From Dendrobium chrysotoxum (lineage: Eukaryota; Streptophyta; Magnoliopsida; Asparagales; Orchidaceae): a stretch of 64,000 nt of DNA. The notes under the pieces are model-generated. The model was given only the letters and a program-made list of their open reading frames with translations. It was not told the origin of the DNA and did no database searches. The stretch is taken from the NCBI GenBank assembly GCA_019925795.1, contig CM034298.1:28077556-28141555 (forward strand). The letters run 5' to 3'. The position numbers were made by a program, and so were the translations under genes. Below, piece after piece: positions 22,411-33,543 of the stretch; position 1 is the first letter of the stretch, and every line of letters starts with the position of its first letter.

Positions 22411-23590
22411 TTTGGGGAAATAAAGGCCACGTAGATTCATTTTGCGATCTCATATTTTGATTTTGAATACTACATTGAGAATAGTGTACTATGTCAGGAG
22501 ATGACACTATGTTCTATAATGGATTTAATAACAAAATAGGGTTTTAGAAAGTATCATTTTTTGTAATCAAACACAATTTAAAGAATAACATGTCATCTTG
22601 GAAGATGAATATAAACTTATATAGAAAGTGTTTGAAATGAGAAATGGGTTTTAAAAATTTAACCATTCTTACAATTAAATGCAACAAAGAGAAAAATATA
22701 TCATCACGAGAGATGAACATAACATTTTGTAAAGGATCTAAAAGTAAGAATGTGTTTTAGAAAATACACCATTGTTAAGATCAAATTTGGCAAGGAGAAT
22801 ATTATATCATCTAGGGAGACAATAATGACATTTTATAAAGGCATTTGAAAATAGAAATGAGTTTGGAAAGAAGATCTACATTCCAAAAGATTTTTTACCT
22901 ATTTTATGGGAATAAAATAGGGTTTATTTTAATCTACAATTCTCAATTTCCCATAAGGGCAAGCCGTATATTTAATTACATCTTAAAAGGGATACTCTTA
23001 AGAAGACTTGATTAAATCAGTGATTTCATACCCTTTCATTACATGATTAAAGGCAAGGATAGAATTAGAAATTTTTTTCAAGGAGAAAGCTCAATATTGA
23101 ACAGTTTTTAGGGGGTCAAAGAAGAAAAGTAGGATGCACTAGATTCTGAGAAGCACAGAAGCAATCCCAGCCTATCTTATGTAGGGATTTATAATTTAAG
23201 ATGAAATTTATTAATTAATTTAACATTTTATTAAAAAGGTGAGAATATATTCCTAGAGGGTGAGGAATTATGCTGTCTCAAAACTTATAACTAAAGTGAA
23301 CCACTATAGGGTAGTGATTTCAACTTAGTCTAACGATATGCAGGATAACGAAATGGGCCTTATATCTTTGACTCTTTGAAAAGAAGTTTTGGGAATGCCC
23401 AACTCTTATGGACTTATGGTCCCAGTTGAAAAGGGACTGCCACCTACAACTCCTACTTATTTTAAAATCATGACTTAAGTTCTTATGAAAGAAAGATAAT
23501 CTACTATTTATTTAAAAATGGTACTGACGTCTAAAGAAAACCTAAATAGTCTTGAACCATAAGTGTTAGATTATATTTTTAAACTAATGC
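22411..23590 (-). mobile_element. Fragment of the long Gypsy LTR (copy C)
   Basis: This segment matches 1,449-2,570 in order. Shared words include GAATACTACATTGAGAATA, AATTTAAAGAATAACAT and GGTGAGGA. The match begins near the LTR end at 22,411, but no primer-binding site follows on the left. Copia-3 pol abuts instead, so this is a 3' LTR or a truncated solo LTR. It ends near the CACTA terminus at 23,616. Confidence 0.65.
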
Positions 23591-23615
23591 AATTAAATTT
23601 ATATCAGATTCTAAT

Positions 23616-24925
23616 CATTATAGGAAAATTTCCCATTACCGATGATTTATATCTATTTTTTGGTGGTTTGTAAAATTTTCAGTGGTTTTTCAACAGTTTT
23701 TGAACTGCCAGAATAAACTGGGTAGGAAATGCAAACAGGTAGCATATTTTTGATAGTGATAATTTCTAACAATTTTTAGGCAGCTAAAACAGCCAGAAAT
23801 TAATGAACCCAAAATATCAGGTAAACTACCAAGAAATTCCAATGCAAAAATTGGCGACGACCGTCGGTTTATTATCGGTGGTATTACTGGTTGCTCAAAC
23901 AGCTGGTATTACTGATGGAAAAACAAAAAAAACTGCCACAAACCTATAGCAATTGCAAAAAAAAATTGGCAGTCCCCTTTATCCAAACAAGTTTCCATAA
24001 TTACCTACATGAAATTCATAACATATATAAAATACTTTTGACCATATACTTAAGCAGTTCAAAACATAATATAAGAAATACACTAACATCCACAATCCAC
24101 AATCAATAGAATAATTCTTCAAACAAATAACAATGCATATGAAATAAATAAAGTGCATATATTTCAAATAACAATAAATAGTTCTTCAAACAAATAATAA
24201 TGCATATGTTCCACAATCAACATAATATATGAAATCCATAATGCATATGTTCCAAATACGCCAAACAGTTCTTTAAACAAATAACAACAAATAACAATAA
24301 CACTAATCATCATCCATGTCCTCGTTGCCCTGTGATTCAAGTATAGGCTCTTGCTCCTTTTTCTTTTGATTTTCAGCTCGATATGATCGCAGCTCCACCT
24401 ACATCTCAACTTGAATCTTTCTCATCTCCTCTATCTCTCTTATCAGGGCAGCAACCCTCCAACTAATGGTATCTTCATCTCTACTAACATCATAAAATAT
24501 TAAAGTAGATTTACTTCCCTCATAAGCATATCCCTGTGAACCTAAGTCATAAACCTTCCACCTCTGCCTTCCTCCAATAATATCTGACCATGTGAGATAC
24601 TCAGAATACTAGGTTGATCCTGAATATGATCCCTTACTAATAGACTGTTGACTATCCCGAAGTCATAAAATCATCCTACGAATAAATCATAAAATAAAAT
24701 TTTATTTAATTTGTATTATTACTCAAAAAATTATACTCACGTAAGCTTTTCTCACAATCTCATCAACCCACTGATGATTAGCTTGATGTTGATGAATCCT
24801 CGTATGCAGCTCCAGTGGTCTCGGCTCATGACCAAGATACTCTTTATACAAATAAAAAATATATTAAAAATAATATTCATATATTTATTAAACTAATTAA
24901 AATAATCTTTTACCAGTCATCTTGT
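23616..24925 (-). mobile_element. CACTA (En/Spm) DNA transposon fragment
   Basis: The left terminus CATTATAGGAAAATTTCCCA resembles the CACTACAAGAAAATTT-type terminus of plant CACTA elements, with CACTA changed to CATTA. Subterminal words follow (ACAGTTTTTGAACTGCC, GGTGGTTTG, CGACGACCGTCGG). Inside, minus-strand exons of a CACTA accessory gene are readable. No matching right terminus is seen near 24,925, where Copia-1 RNase H sequence starts, so the element is truncated or the junction is a rearrangement. Confidence 0.7.
24303..24860 (-). pseudogene. CACTA accessory protein remnant (Transposase_24 / TNP1-like)
   Basis: Two minus-strand segments read as the C-terminus of the plant Ptta/En/Spm family. 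The upstream exon (about 24,745-24,860) contains LGHEPRPLELHTRIHQHQ and WVDEIVRKAY. After an AT-rich stretch that looks like an intron, the downstream exon (about 24,665 to the TAG at 24,303) has YSEYLTWSDIIGGRQR, VYDLGSQGYAYEGS and the coiled-coil-like IREIEEMRKIQVEMQVELR. It ends in an acidic EDMDDD tail. One in-frame stop lies near 24,610. Related proteins bind CACTA terminal DNA. Splice sites are inferred. Confidence 0.6.
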
Positions 24926-25922
24926 CCTATAAATTGACATATCCTAGAGGTGCTTTTTCTATCAACTCGGTATCCTGTAAAATCTGAATCAGTAGATCCT
25001 ATGATTTCAAAAGAGGTGCTATGCCTAGGATACAAAATTCCTAAATCTTTGGTCCCTAAGAGATATCTAAGGATTCTCTTAATAGTAGTCAGGTGGGACT
25101 CCATTGGATCAGCCTAAAATCTAGTACAGAGATAAATACTAAATATAATATCAGGTCTGCTAGTAGTTAAGTATAGAAGTGATCCAATTATTCCTCTATA
25201 TTTCTTTTGATCAACAAATTTTTTATTTGAATCCTTATCTAACTTAATACTAGAACTCATGGGAGTGTTGATCGGCTTAGCTTTATCCATCTCATATTTT
25301 TTAAGGATGTCCTTAATGTATTTTGACTGACTAAGAAAAGTTCCATCATCCTTCTTCCTTATACTAAATCCAAGAAAGTAAGTCAGTTCTCCTATCATAC
25401 TCATTTCAAACTCCTTACTCATTATTTTTAAAAATTCATCACATAATTTTTCATCAGATGATTCAAACAGAATATCATCAATATAGATTTCGATAATTAG
25501 TAATTCATCTCCTATATTTTTTAGAAATAGGGTGGTGTCTACGCTCCCCTTAACAAAGGTTCTCTTTAGTAGGAATGTGCTAAGTCTTTCATACCATGCT
25601 CTAGGTGCTTATTTTAGTCAATATAAAGCCTTTTTTAATTTGAACACATGATTAGAAAATTATGATTTTTTAAGGCCTGGGGTTGTTCAACATACACACC
25701 TTTTTTTATCACCCCATTCGGAAAGGCACTCTTAAAATCCATTTGAAATAGTTCGAATCCCTTAAAAGAGGCAAAGGCTAGTAGCACCCTAATGGCTTCT
25801 AATCTAGCTACAGGGACAAAAGTCTCCTCAAAGCCAATCCCTTCTATCTGATTATATCCCTTTGCCACCAATCTTACCTTATTTCTAATCACCACACTAG
25901 AATGATTCATTTTATTTTTCAA
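24926..25922 (-). pseudogene. Copia-1 reverse transcriptase and start of RNase H
   Basis: Read from 25,922 down: VRLVAKGYNQIEGIGFEETF, then FELFQMDFKSAFPNG (first catalytic Asp region), then YIDD at 25,474-25,485. MSMIGELTYFLGF, GTFLSQSKYIKDILKKYEMD and SRPDIIFSI follow, then TIKRILRYLLGTKDLG and DRKSTSRICQFIG at the start of RNase H. Frameshifts or stops separate the pieces near 25,630, 25,430 and 25,110. After FIG at about 24,930 the RNase H stops, joined to CACTA-derived DNA. The catalytic YIDD is intact, but no full ORF remains. Confidence 0.9.
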
Positions 25923-26025
25923 TACCCATTTAGTTTAAGCAACACTTTTATTCCTTAGGTCTTTAAACTAGTTCCCAAACATCATTCCTAACAAATTGAT
26001 TCAATTCTTCTTGTATAGTTAGGAT

Positions 26026-27300
26026 CTAGAATTCATCAGAAAGGGCTTGATTAATGTTGGTGGGTTCAGTCATTGAGATGAAGGAAGAGTGGTTTACTTC
26101 TTTTCTAAGTCCATGAATCATTCTAACACCTTTAGATGAGTCTCCTAGGACCAGCTCTTTAGGATGACTTGAAGAGTATCTCCATTCTCTAGGCAGTGAA
26201 TTTTTAGGTTCTACCCTTTCCTCCATATTTATAGATTCTACTCCTTGGGCGACTTCTACAACCTCTTCTTCTTCTTTTATAAACCCTCCAGAATTATCAG
26301 ATTCATCAAATACAATATGAGTGGTCTCCTCAACTACCAGTATTCTTTTATCAAAGACTCTAAAGGATTTTCCAACACTAGAGTAACCTAGGAACACTCC
26401 TTCATCTGATTTTGGCTCAAACTTTCCTAGTTGAGACTTCCCATTATTCAGAATGAATACTTTACATCCAATGACATGAAGGTGAGAGAAGTTGAGTGTC
26501 CTAGGAGCTAAAAAATTATAATCTATCCCTTGCTCCTTATAAAAAGACTCAAATTTTTCATTTTGAAATTCTCTACCATGGTCACTATTAATGGTTAAGA
26601 TTTCACAACCAAGTTTCCTCTGAATCCGAGTAGAAAAAAATCTAAACTCCTCAAATGATTAACTTTTATGAGATAGAAATCTAACCTAAGTAAATCTTGA
26701 ATAATCATCAACTATCACATACCCGAACACTTTCCCACCTAGGCTTGAAGTGATAACATGCCCAAAGAGATCCATGTGAAGGACTTCTAAGGGTTTGCTA
26801 GTGTTAATGTTTTTAATTGAGTGGAAGGAGGATTTGACTTGCTTTCCTAATTGACAGGCATCATACAGGTGGTCCTTAGTGAACTCTAGTTTGGGGACAC
26901 CTCTTACTAAGTCTTTTTGGGTGATCTTCTTAAGGCTTTTCAGACTTGCATGACATAATTTCATATGCCACAACCATAAATAATCAGTAATTATTTTTAT
27001 GCAAAGAGCAATATCAACTTTAAAGCAATTTAGATCCAGCTTGTAAATATTATTGATCTTTTTTCCTTGCAAAATAATTTTAACATTTAAGTTTATAATG
27101 TAGCTAGTTGGCAGAAATTTTATGCTAAAGCCTTTGCCATAGAGCTGGCTGATGCTGAGCAAGTTGTGTTTCAGTCCATCTATAAAAAAAATATTTTTAA
27201 TGATAAAATTTTTTGAATCACCAATTATACCTAACCCCACTACTCTCCTGGTAGTGTTATCTCCAAATGTTACCTTGCCTCCTGCCTTGGTCTCCAGTGA
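26026..27300 (-). pseudogene. Copia-1 integrase with internal deletion
   Basis: From about 27,000 down comes the GAG-pre-integrase/zinc region (WHMKLCHASL, YDACQLGKQVKSSF). One zinc Cys is replaced by Tyr (LYDAC instead of the usual CxAC). The core follows with LHMDLFGHV, VIVDDYSRFT and NSDHGREF, which carry the first two catalytic Asp. The text then jumps from FLAPRT directly to LNFSHLHVIGC (about 26,505-26,530). This skips the segment that normally carries the catalytic Glu. The C-terminal part (VFLGYSSVGKSFRVFDKRIL, 26,340-26,397) and an acidic linker follow. It cannot integrate DNA. Confidence 0.85.
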
Positions 27301-27390
27301 AATGAATTGATTTACATTTGTAATTATATGCCTTGAACATTTGCTATCCAAGTACAACATGCTCTCATGAGGCCTTATATGAGAGCACAC
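27301..27390 (-). pseudogene. Copia-1 aspartic protease remnant
   Basis: MLYLDSKCSRHIITN matches the Copia protease active site, usually LDSGCSRHMTG. The catalytic Asp (27,348) is kept, but the Gly of the D-S/T-G triad is Lys. It lies in one frame with the first part of integrase (to 26,686). Confidence 0.75.
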
Positions 27391-27729
27391 CTATAAAATC
27401 ATCAGATGTCAATATTTGGAAACAAAAATAGGTTTGGGTCCCATTTTATGGAAAGAAGAATGAGATGTATGCTTGTTATGCTGTGAATTTTATAATTTTG
27501 GTCTCCACACCGAATGTGTTCTACGGTGAATGGTGCAAGTGTGGGAGATATGTCCTAGCATGCCACAAGAAAACATCTGACACTAGGAAAACGGTTTACT
27601 AATCTATTTGGGTAATGGTGCCTCTTCCTAGGTTTGAATGATGCATGATTTGATTATTTTTGAAACTCTTTAAGTGAGGATGTTGGTTTGTCATTTTCCA
27701 AAGTAGTAATTTTTTCTCTTAAATATTTA

Positions 27730-29182
27730 TTAGCCTTTTTCATAGCTTGTCACTTCAGATTTTAGTTCATGCTCCCTACTGTCTAATTCAGATGCAGTGT
27801 TTTCTAATTTCTTGAATGCATTTTCTAATTCAATATGGGATTTTTCCAAGGAATCATGCTTAGTGGTTAAATCAACATACTTTTTGTTTAATTCATCAAA
27901 TTGATCAAGTAAGGCCATATGATTACTATATATAATGGAATGATCTTTCCTTAGAATTTTATGCTCTTTCTGTAGATTTAAAAACTCAACTTTGAGGCTA
28001 GCATATGCTTTCTTAAGCTTCCTATATGAAGATTGAATTCTTTCAAAAACTTTAAATAATTTATCATATGTAAGCTCACATACTTCTTCTTGATCAGAGT
28101 TATCAAGATGATCATCAACCATTAAACACAGGTTTGTTACCTCCTCTTTTGCTTCAATTTTAGAGGAGTCAGATGCTGAGTCTGCCCAAAAAGCCTTTTG
28201 GATCTTTTTTTGTCCTTCTTAAACTTAGGTTTTTCCTCACCCTTCTCCTTGCTTAGGTAAGCTTTTAGAGTTGGGCAATCAGACTTCAGATGTCCTGGCT
28301 TCCTGCATTCAAATAAATAACATCAGATGAAGCTTTAGAATTCTTATTATGTTTACCTTTATTCCATTTTTTATGATACTTTTGCTTTTTCTTCAAGAAG
28401 CTTTTGAATTGTTTATTTATTAAAGAAATATCATCATCTTCAGAGCCAGAATCTTTAGTGTCAGAATCATTATCCTTCAAGGCTATAATTTTCTCCTTCT
28501 TCTTTTCACATGCATCAAACTTCCTTTGATTCACACATTACACGTAAGTAATTAGTGATCCAAGTAAATTATCGATTGAATAAACATTCAGATCCTTTGA
28601 TTTAGTAATGGCAATAATTTTTGCATCAAAGGAAGAAGGTAAGCATCTCAAAATCTTGTTCACTTTTTCATAGTTTGTGAGTTCTCTTCCTAAGGCATGT
28701 AGGGATGTAATAATTTGTGTAAACCTAGTATACATTTCATAAATTAATTCACTAGCATTCATGTGAAAGAGTTTATAGTCATGAAGCAAAATGTTTAACC
28801 TAGATTCTTTAACTTCAGTGGCTCCTTCATATGTTATGCATAATTTTCCCCAAATTTCTTTTTCAATAGAATAAGTAGAGACACACATGTAATCTTCAGA
28901 CTTTAAAGCACAGAAAAAATAGTTCAAACACTTAGCATTCAGTTGTGCTCAATCTCTATCATCAGTTGTCCATTTAATAAAAGGAATTTCAATTTTTACA
29001 CCATTTATAAAATGAAAAGGTGTAGAATATCCATCCTTAACTAACATCCACATGCGATAATCAATTGATTGTAAAAAGGTGGACATGTGAGTTTTTTAAA
29101 AATCAAAAGGAATATTATCAAATAGTGGTGATCAAGTAATTGAATATCCATCTGCAATGTTGTGATTACTAAAGTTAGCCAT
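27730..29182 (-). pseudogene. Copia-1 gag (UBN2 type) with zinc knuckle and coiled-coil linker
   Basis: Gag builds the virus-like particle and binds element RNA. The likely start is the ATG at 29,180-29,182, about 46 nt after the PBS. Early stops follow. The UBN2 core is open at 28,538-28,927 (EIWGKLCITYEGATEVKESR, YTRFTQIITSLHALGREL). A Lys-rich stretch and a zinc knuckle (CRKPGHLKSDC, about 28,275-28,310) come next, with a frameshift destroying its first Cys. At 27,730-28,122 is a 130-residue heptad-rich coiled coil (YRKLKKAYASLKVEFLNLQK), as in SIRE-type linkers. The gag-only element at 41,429-42,374 is a clear relative. Confidence 0.85.
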
Positions 29183-29227
29183 TGATCGAAATTCAAAAGT
29201 TTTCTAAACCTTAATTTTATGAATCCC

Positions 29228-29239
29228 GCTTTGATACCA
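29228..29239 (-). other. Copia-1 primer-binding site (initiator Met-tRNA)
   Basis: On the minus strand this reads TGGTATCAAAGC, one base different from the TGGTATCAGAGC complement of the plant initiator Met-tRNA 3' end. It lies 2 nt from the LTR, as in the gag-only element. Confidence 0.9.
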
Positions 29240-29640
29240 CTCGAAAGTTCGTGAGGGTGGTTAAATCCTATAAAACTAGCCCGAGGCTAACCAAGAGGGG
29301 GGGTAAATTGGTGTTTTTTTTTAATTCTTAAACAAAATTGAAAAATCTTTTTATCTATTTAAATATTTTAAAAACCAAAACAATCTCAAGCAAAAGTAGC
29401 AATGATTTCAACCACAGTATAAATCAAACAAAAGTGCAGAAATAAAATACAGAAAAAGTATTAAGAAAGAGCACACAGAATTTTATAGTGGTTTGGTCAA
29501 ATCTAACCTACATCCACTCCCCAAAACCTCCCATTCTAGGTATTTCACTAATAACTTAGTGTCTCTCCTTTTGCCCACATAGTAACGTGGAGAAGCTCTT
29601 ACAAAATCTTTCCACCAACCAGATGAGGCAAAGAACCTTG

Positions 29641-29840
29641 AATCATTTTTTCACCCTCCTGGGGAAGGCAGAGATCTCAAAATCCTTTTACTCCCACCTG
29701 GAATTGGCAGAGAACAACAGAATCCTTTTACTCCTACCTGGAGTAGGTAGAGAACCTGGCATCCTTTTACTCCCTCCTGGAGTAGGCAGAGAACCTGACA
29801 ATCCTTTTACTCCCATCTGGAGTAGGCAGAGAACCTGGAT
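29641..29840. repeat. 40-bp tandem repeat x 5 in the Copia-1 LTR
   Basis: AATCCTTTTACTCC words recur at 29,681, 29,721, 29,760 and 29,800, preceded by a diverged unit. Each unit has ACTCC(C/T)nCCTGGAGTAGGCAGAG, a partial dyad of ACTCC with GGAGT. Equivalent units occur in the other LTRs at 40,900-41,030, 45,150-45,250 and 58,545-58,680. Confidence 0.85.
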
Positions 29841-30094
29841 CTGATGCCGATGATCGTCTCCCTAGAGCCACCAAGAAATTAAGGACAAAGAAGGAAGAAG
29901 ACGATCAAATACTTACTTGGAGCAACCTTTGTGAATCCCCTCACTAACTTCCCCTCATAAGATCCTCTCTCTCTCTCTCCCAAACTCTCCTTCTCCTTCT
30001 CTGAGCTCTCTCAGGTTAGAACAGTAGCAAAAGACTTACATAGCAGCAATTAAGAGAACTTAAATAGGTGCTTTCAAAGATAGACCTAATTTAA

Positions 30095-30669
30095 TTTTGG
30101 CATCAAATATCATCCAGGATGATTCAAATATCGTCCTGTACAATTATTACAAAATAGCCCATTTAGCTAGTATGATTAGTATTGCCCTATATGATCAGTT
30201 CAAGTATTTGAACGAATCATATCGTACGATATTTATATCATCATGGATGATTAGTTCACAAGTGGCTATTTATCTTCTAGTACGATGAATGATGATTAAT
30301 TATCATCCCATGCTGCACATGATTTGTCCAGTATAATGTAGAGGTATCATCTAGGATGATTAGTTAAAAAGTTAAAATTTTCATCCTGTGCGATAGGTGG
30401 CGATTAATTATCATACCATGCAGTGCTCGGATCATCCAAGATGATGGTATCTGATCATCCTGTACAATTTGATCAATAAATTTAGCTATAATTAATCCCC
30501 TAATCAAGGGATTTTTTTGGTAGATTTTCATGAATCATCGAGGATGATATGTATCATCCTGTATGATTAAACCAAATTTTGAATTATAAAATCTTACCTA
30601 AATTGTGATTGGTGGCTATTTATTTCAATCTGTACTGATCATCCTATACGATATAAATCATCCAAAATG
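30095..30669. repeat. Palindromic-word array, Copia-1 LTR
   Basis: Words of the form ATCATCC-N-GGATGAT and variants recur about every 20-50 bp, often as close pairs. A perfect 15-bp dyad ATCATCCAGGATGAT lies at 30,109-30,123. Variants include ATCATCCTGTATGAT and ATCATCGAGGATGAT. The array continues across the LINE-3 insertion at 37,815-37,870. Confidence 0.85.
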
Positions 30670-30683
30670 ATTAGTTAAGCAAA
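30670..30683. repeat. Target-site duplication of LINE-3 (left copy)
   Basis: ATTAGTTAAGCAAA, repeated exactly at 37,772-37,785. It flanks the poly-A end of LINE-3, which appears as ATTTTTTAG on the plus strand. Confidence 0.93.
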
Positions 30684-32009
30684 ATTTTTTAGATAAAACC
30701 CTCAGGGGGGCCTACGTGTTAATATAAGAAAAGTAGTACAAGGTCCTTAAAGGCACCTCCAGCTCGCTACTACTCCGAAGAGTTATAAAAAGGTTCAAAA
30801 AAGAATCTAAGAGCCAGATTTCCCTACTAAGCACAAATACAAAGCAACCTAATAACATTCTAAAATCACAAAAAGAAAGGTAATAAAAGATCACATTCAG
30901 CACAGCCTTTCCAATCACAGTCTAGTCCTGCACAAAATGAGAACGAGACTCAAAAAGCCTGAAAAATAAGCCTGCAAGGACACTAAACCAAAAATTTCAG
31001 CACAGTAAATCTATAGGAAAGAAATTAACATAGCTAAGCCACTTAATCAAATACCAAGATAAGAAAAAGTTCTGCAAATTAGTATAATTGAGAGTGATAA
31101 TAATATTGCAAGAGCTCTTACACATCTCATAGGTATAATCAATCAACAAAAGTGAATGAATAGAGTGGTGTATAATAGGGAAAAATAGCATAGGAAGGCC
31201 ATTCTTGCACTATAACAGGAAACTTTATGATGGAAATTAATCTCATAACCAAAATTTGGACCATGATAACAGCAATAAAGACCCAAACAGTAAGCAGCAC
31301 AGATCCAAAGAACACATTAAATAACAAAACCACAACTGAAATAGTTTTGAACTATAAAAATACCACAGATCATCACATCAGTAGAGGAAATTGGAATTGT
31401 CACAGAACTGAAGTCATCAGTTAGAACATAGCTCAGGTTTGTAGTACATGCACCTTCATGATATAACCCCAAATACCACTCACATCTAATCCTTAGATTT
31501 GCCAGACGAAAGCAGTATAGGGATTCAACATACGAATAGACAGAGAAGTTGGTGAACACATGATACATAAAACCCAAAACTTTACCAGAATAGATAGCAA
31601 TATCCTAGTAATCCCAGATAAAGAACAAATTGCTCTTCAGAATAGAAGAACAACAACTAAACCTAAAACTGCCAGCATAACCAAATTACCCCACGGGAAA
31701 TAGGAAAGAAGGAACAAAAGCCACACTCCCATAAGGCTACAACCAAGGAAAAGAGAGCAGCAATAAAGGGCTAATTCAGCTAGATAAGAGTTCCAATCAT
31801 TGCTTGTCCTCAACCAACCATAATAGTAAAACACAGCCAACAAAAACGTGAACAAGATAATAGTCAAAATAGCAGAGGCCCAAATGGTAAGAGTAAACAT
31901 CACAGAAAATAACAAACCAGGAACCCAAAAGAGAACCAAAAGAACACCATAAAATTAGAACAAACAAACAAACTGCAAAAATGGAAAACAAAACCAAAAG
32001 CCAAGACAA
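30684..32009 (-). other. LINE-3 3' untranslated region
   Basis: This 1.3-kb stretch lies between the RNase H stop codon and the A-tail. The minus strand is T-rich, which creates several short hydrophobic-looking frames (for example 31,637-31,939 and 31,797-32,009) that overlap one another. None resembles a known protein. A long 3' UTR before the A-tail is normal for plant L1s. Confidence 0.7.
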
Positions 32010-32570
32010 CTATTTAAAGAGAATGCAAGGGAGACCTAGCCAGTCTAATCTAGCCAAGACTTTAATCTCTTTAAGGAGAGTATGCTCATAGTATTTAGTA
32101 AAACCAGTTAAGTTACAACCCATTTTTGCTAAGGAATCGACAATAGCATTCTCCCTCGAGATATGAGAAATATTGTATGTAATTAGAAAGAGCGAGTACT
32201 TAATATCTCTAAGCATATAGAAATTAGCAGGGTTGGAGGAGATGTTACCATCAACATAATGGACCAAGAGCATTGCATCAACTTTAATCCATATATTAGT
32301 GATGCCAAGAGAAATGTATAATTGAATTCCAAACAGGAGGCTCTCAATTTTAGCTTGAATGGCACTAATAGCAGTAGAGTGACCTGCAAAAGCTGTAATC
32401 ATAAAACCATTAGAATCTCTGATAGTACCACCATAACCCATATTTAAATTATTCCTGGCACCATCCATATTAAGTTTAAAATAACCCTCTAAAGGCTTTC
32501 TCCAGTAAATAATCCTGTCATTACAACCAGCAGTATAGGAACTAAAACTCACACCAAACTCACAAGCCAC
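32010..32570 (-). pseudogene. LINE-3 RNase H domain (key residues kept)
   Basis: The domain opens after WRKPLEGYFKLNMDGARNN, giving the first Asp at KLNMDGA. It continues YGGTIRDSNGFMITAFAG, AKIESLLFGIQLYI (Glu), IWIKVDAMLLVHYV (Asp) and ENAIVDSLAKMGCNL (Asp). All four acidic positions expected of an RNase H (D, E, D, D) can be placed. Such domains occur in a subset of plant L1 LINEs and resemble the plant RVT_3 type. It is the C-terminal part of ORF2 but lies in a separate frame from RT. Its 186-residue ORF is intact. Confidence 0.85.
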
Positions 32571-32599
32571 ATGAATAAATCCTTTAAAAGAATCAGCCT

Positions 32600-33523
32600 T
32601 TAAAAGCTTAGCAACAAAAAGTTGATAAATTTTATTCTTACCTTAGAAATGACATTTAAAGCATCCATTTTAATATTCGCATGTTTCGAATCAGCCCTAC
32701 TACTCCATAAAAACCAGAAAATAATGATAGGGAGAATATTCCTAATATGACCTTTAGTAGGAGTAAACCAGTCTTTAAGAAGATCACCAATAGAATTAAA
32801 CCAAGAAGTAGATAGCACATTAAACATATTGTCAAAATGAACCCAAACTTTCATCACAATAGGGCCCTAAATAAACACATGATTCATATTCTTAATGTGA
32901 TAGCAACATTGACATTTGGAGACAATATAAAAACCTTTCCTTAAAAGAATAGAATCCAAAGACATGTAATTATGCAAAATCCTCCAAAGAAGAAAAGAGT
33001 AAGAGGGAGGTATGCTAGCATGCTAGAAAGAAAAAAAAGAGAATTTTTTAGAAGTCTTTGCCTAATAGAATTCAAAACTTGTTTAGTTTCAATTTTACCA
33101 TCATTAGAAAGGTTAAACTAAATGCAATCCTCAATCTCTAAATGAATCAAAATCTTGAGAATTAACTTGATAATAAAGTCAACCATAAAACTAGAAAGTA
33201 AATCAATATTCTAGCGCTCATTACTAATAAAGTCTTTAACTTTACAAGCAGAGGTAGACTACATAAAAGATTATCAATAGAAAAATTACACAACCATTTA
33301 TCTTGCCAAAAAAAATATTCCCCGCTCCCAAACCCCATTGAAAAAACTCTTCAGCTTCCCACTTAATGTTACATAATCTTTTCCAATTGAAGGAGTCACC
33401 ATTTTTAAAAACACAATTCAAAGGGTGCTTCCCAACACAATACTTAGAAACCATGTAGTTGGCCCATAAACATTTTTTATCTCTAAAAGAAAACCACAAT
33501 TTCTGATTATAGGTCCTGATCAA
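32600..33523 (-). pseudogene. LINE-3 ORF2: region between RT and RNase H (zf-RVT)
   Basis: Broken minus-strand frames carry the post-RT region. FSFRDKKCLWANYMVSKYC lies near 33,470, then NGDSFNWKRLCNIKWEAEEF. A zf-RVT-like part at about 32,870-33,000 has KCQCCYHIKNMNHVFI with Cys and His spacing, followed by IVMKVWVHFDNMFNV (32,800-32,857). This region may help bind template RNA or target DNA. Several stops and frameshifts are present. Confidence 0.7.
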
Positions 33524-33543
33524 ATCAGTAAATGTTTTGAAAC

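Larger units (their letters stand above)
24926..29241 (-). mobile_element. Internal region of Copia-1 (SIRE/Maximus-like), 3'-truncated
   Basis: Gag, protease, integrase and RT follow in Copia order on the minus strand, from the PBS at 29,228-29,239 down to 24,926. There the RNase H is cut off by CACTA sequence. The 3' LTR is missing. The UBN2-type gag with a long coiled-coil linker and the gag wording suggest the SIRE/Maximus group; this is by resemblance only. Many stops and frameshifts make it non-functional. Confidence 0.88.

Noticed and set aside
31139..32009. Hydrophobic ORFs that look like small membrane proteins
   Set aside because: They overlap in several frames of a T-rich LINE 3' UTR; T-rich DNA gives Leu/Phe/Val-rich frames by chance.
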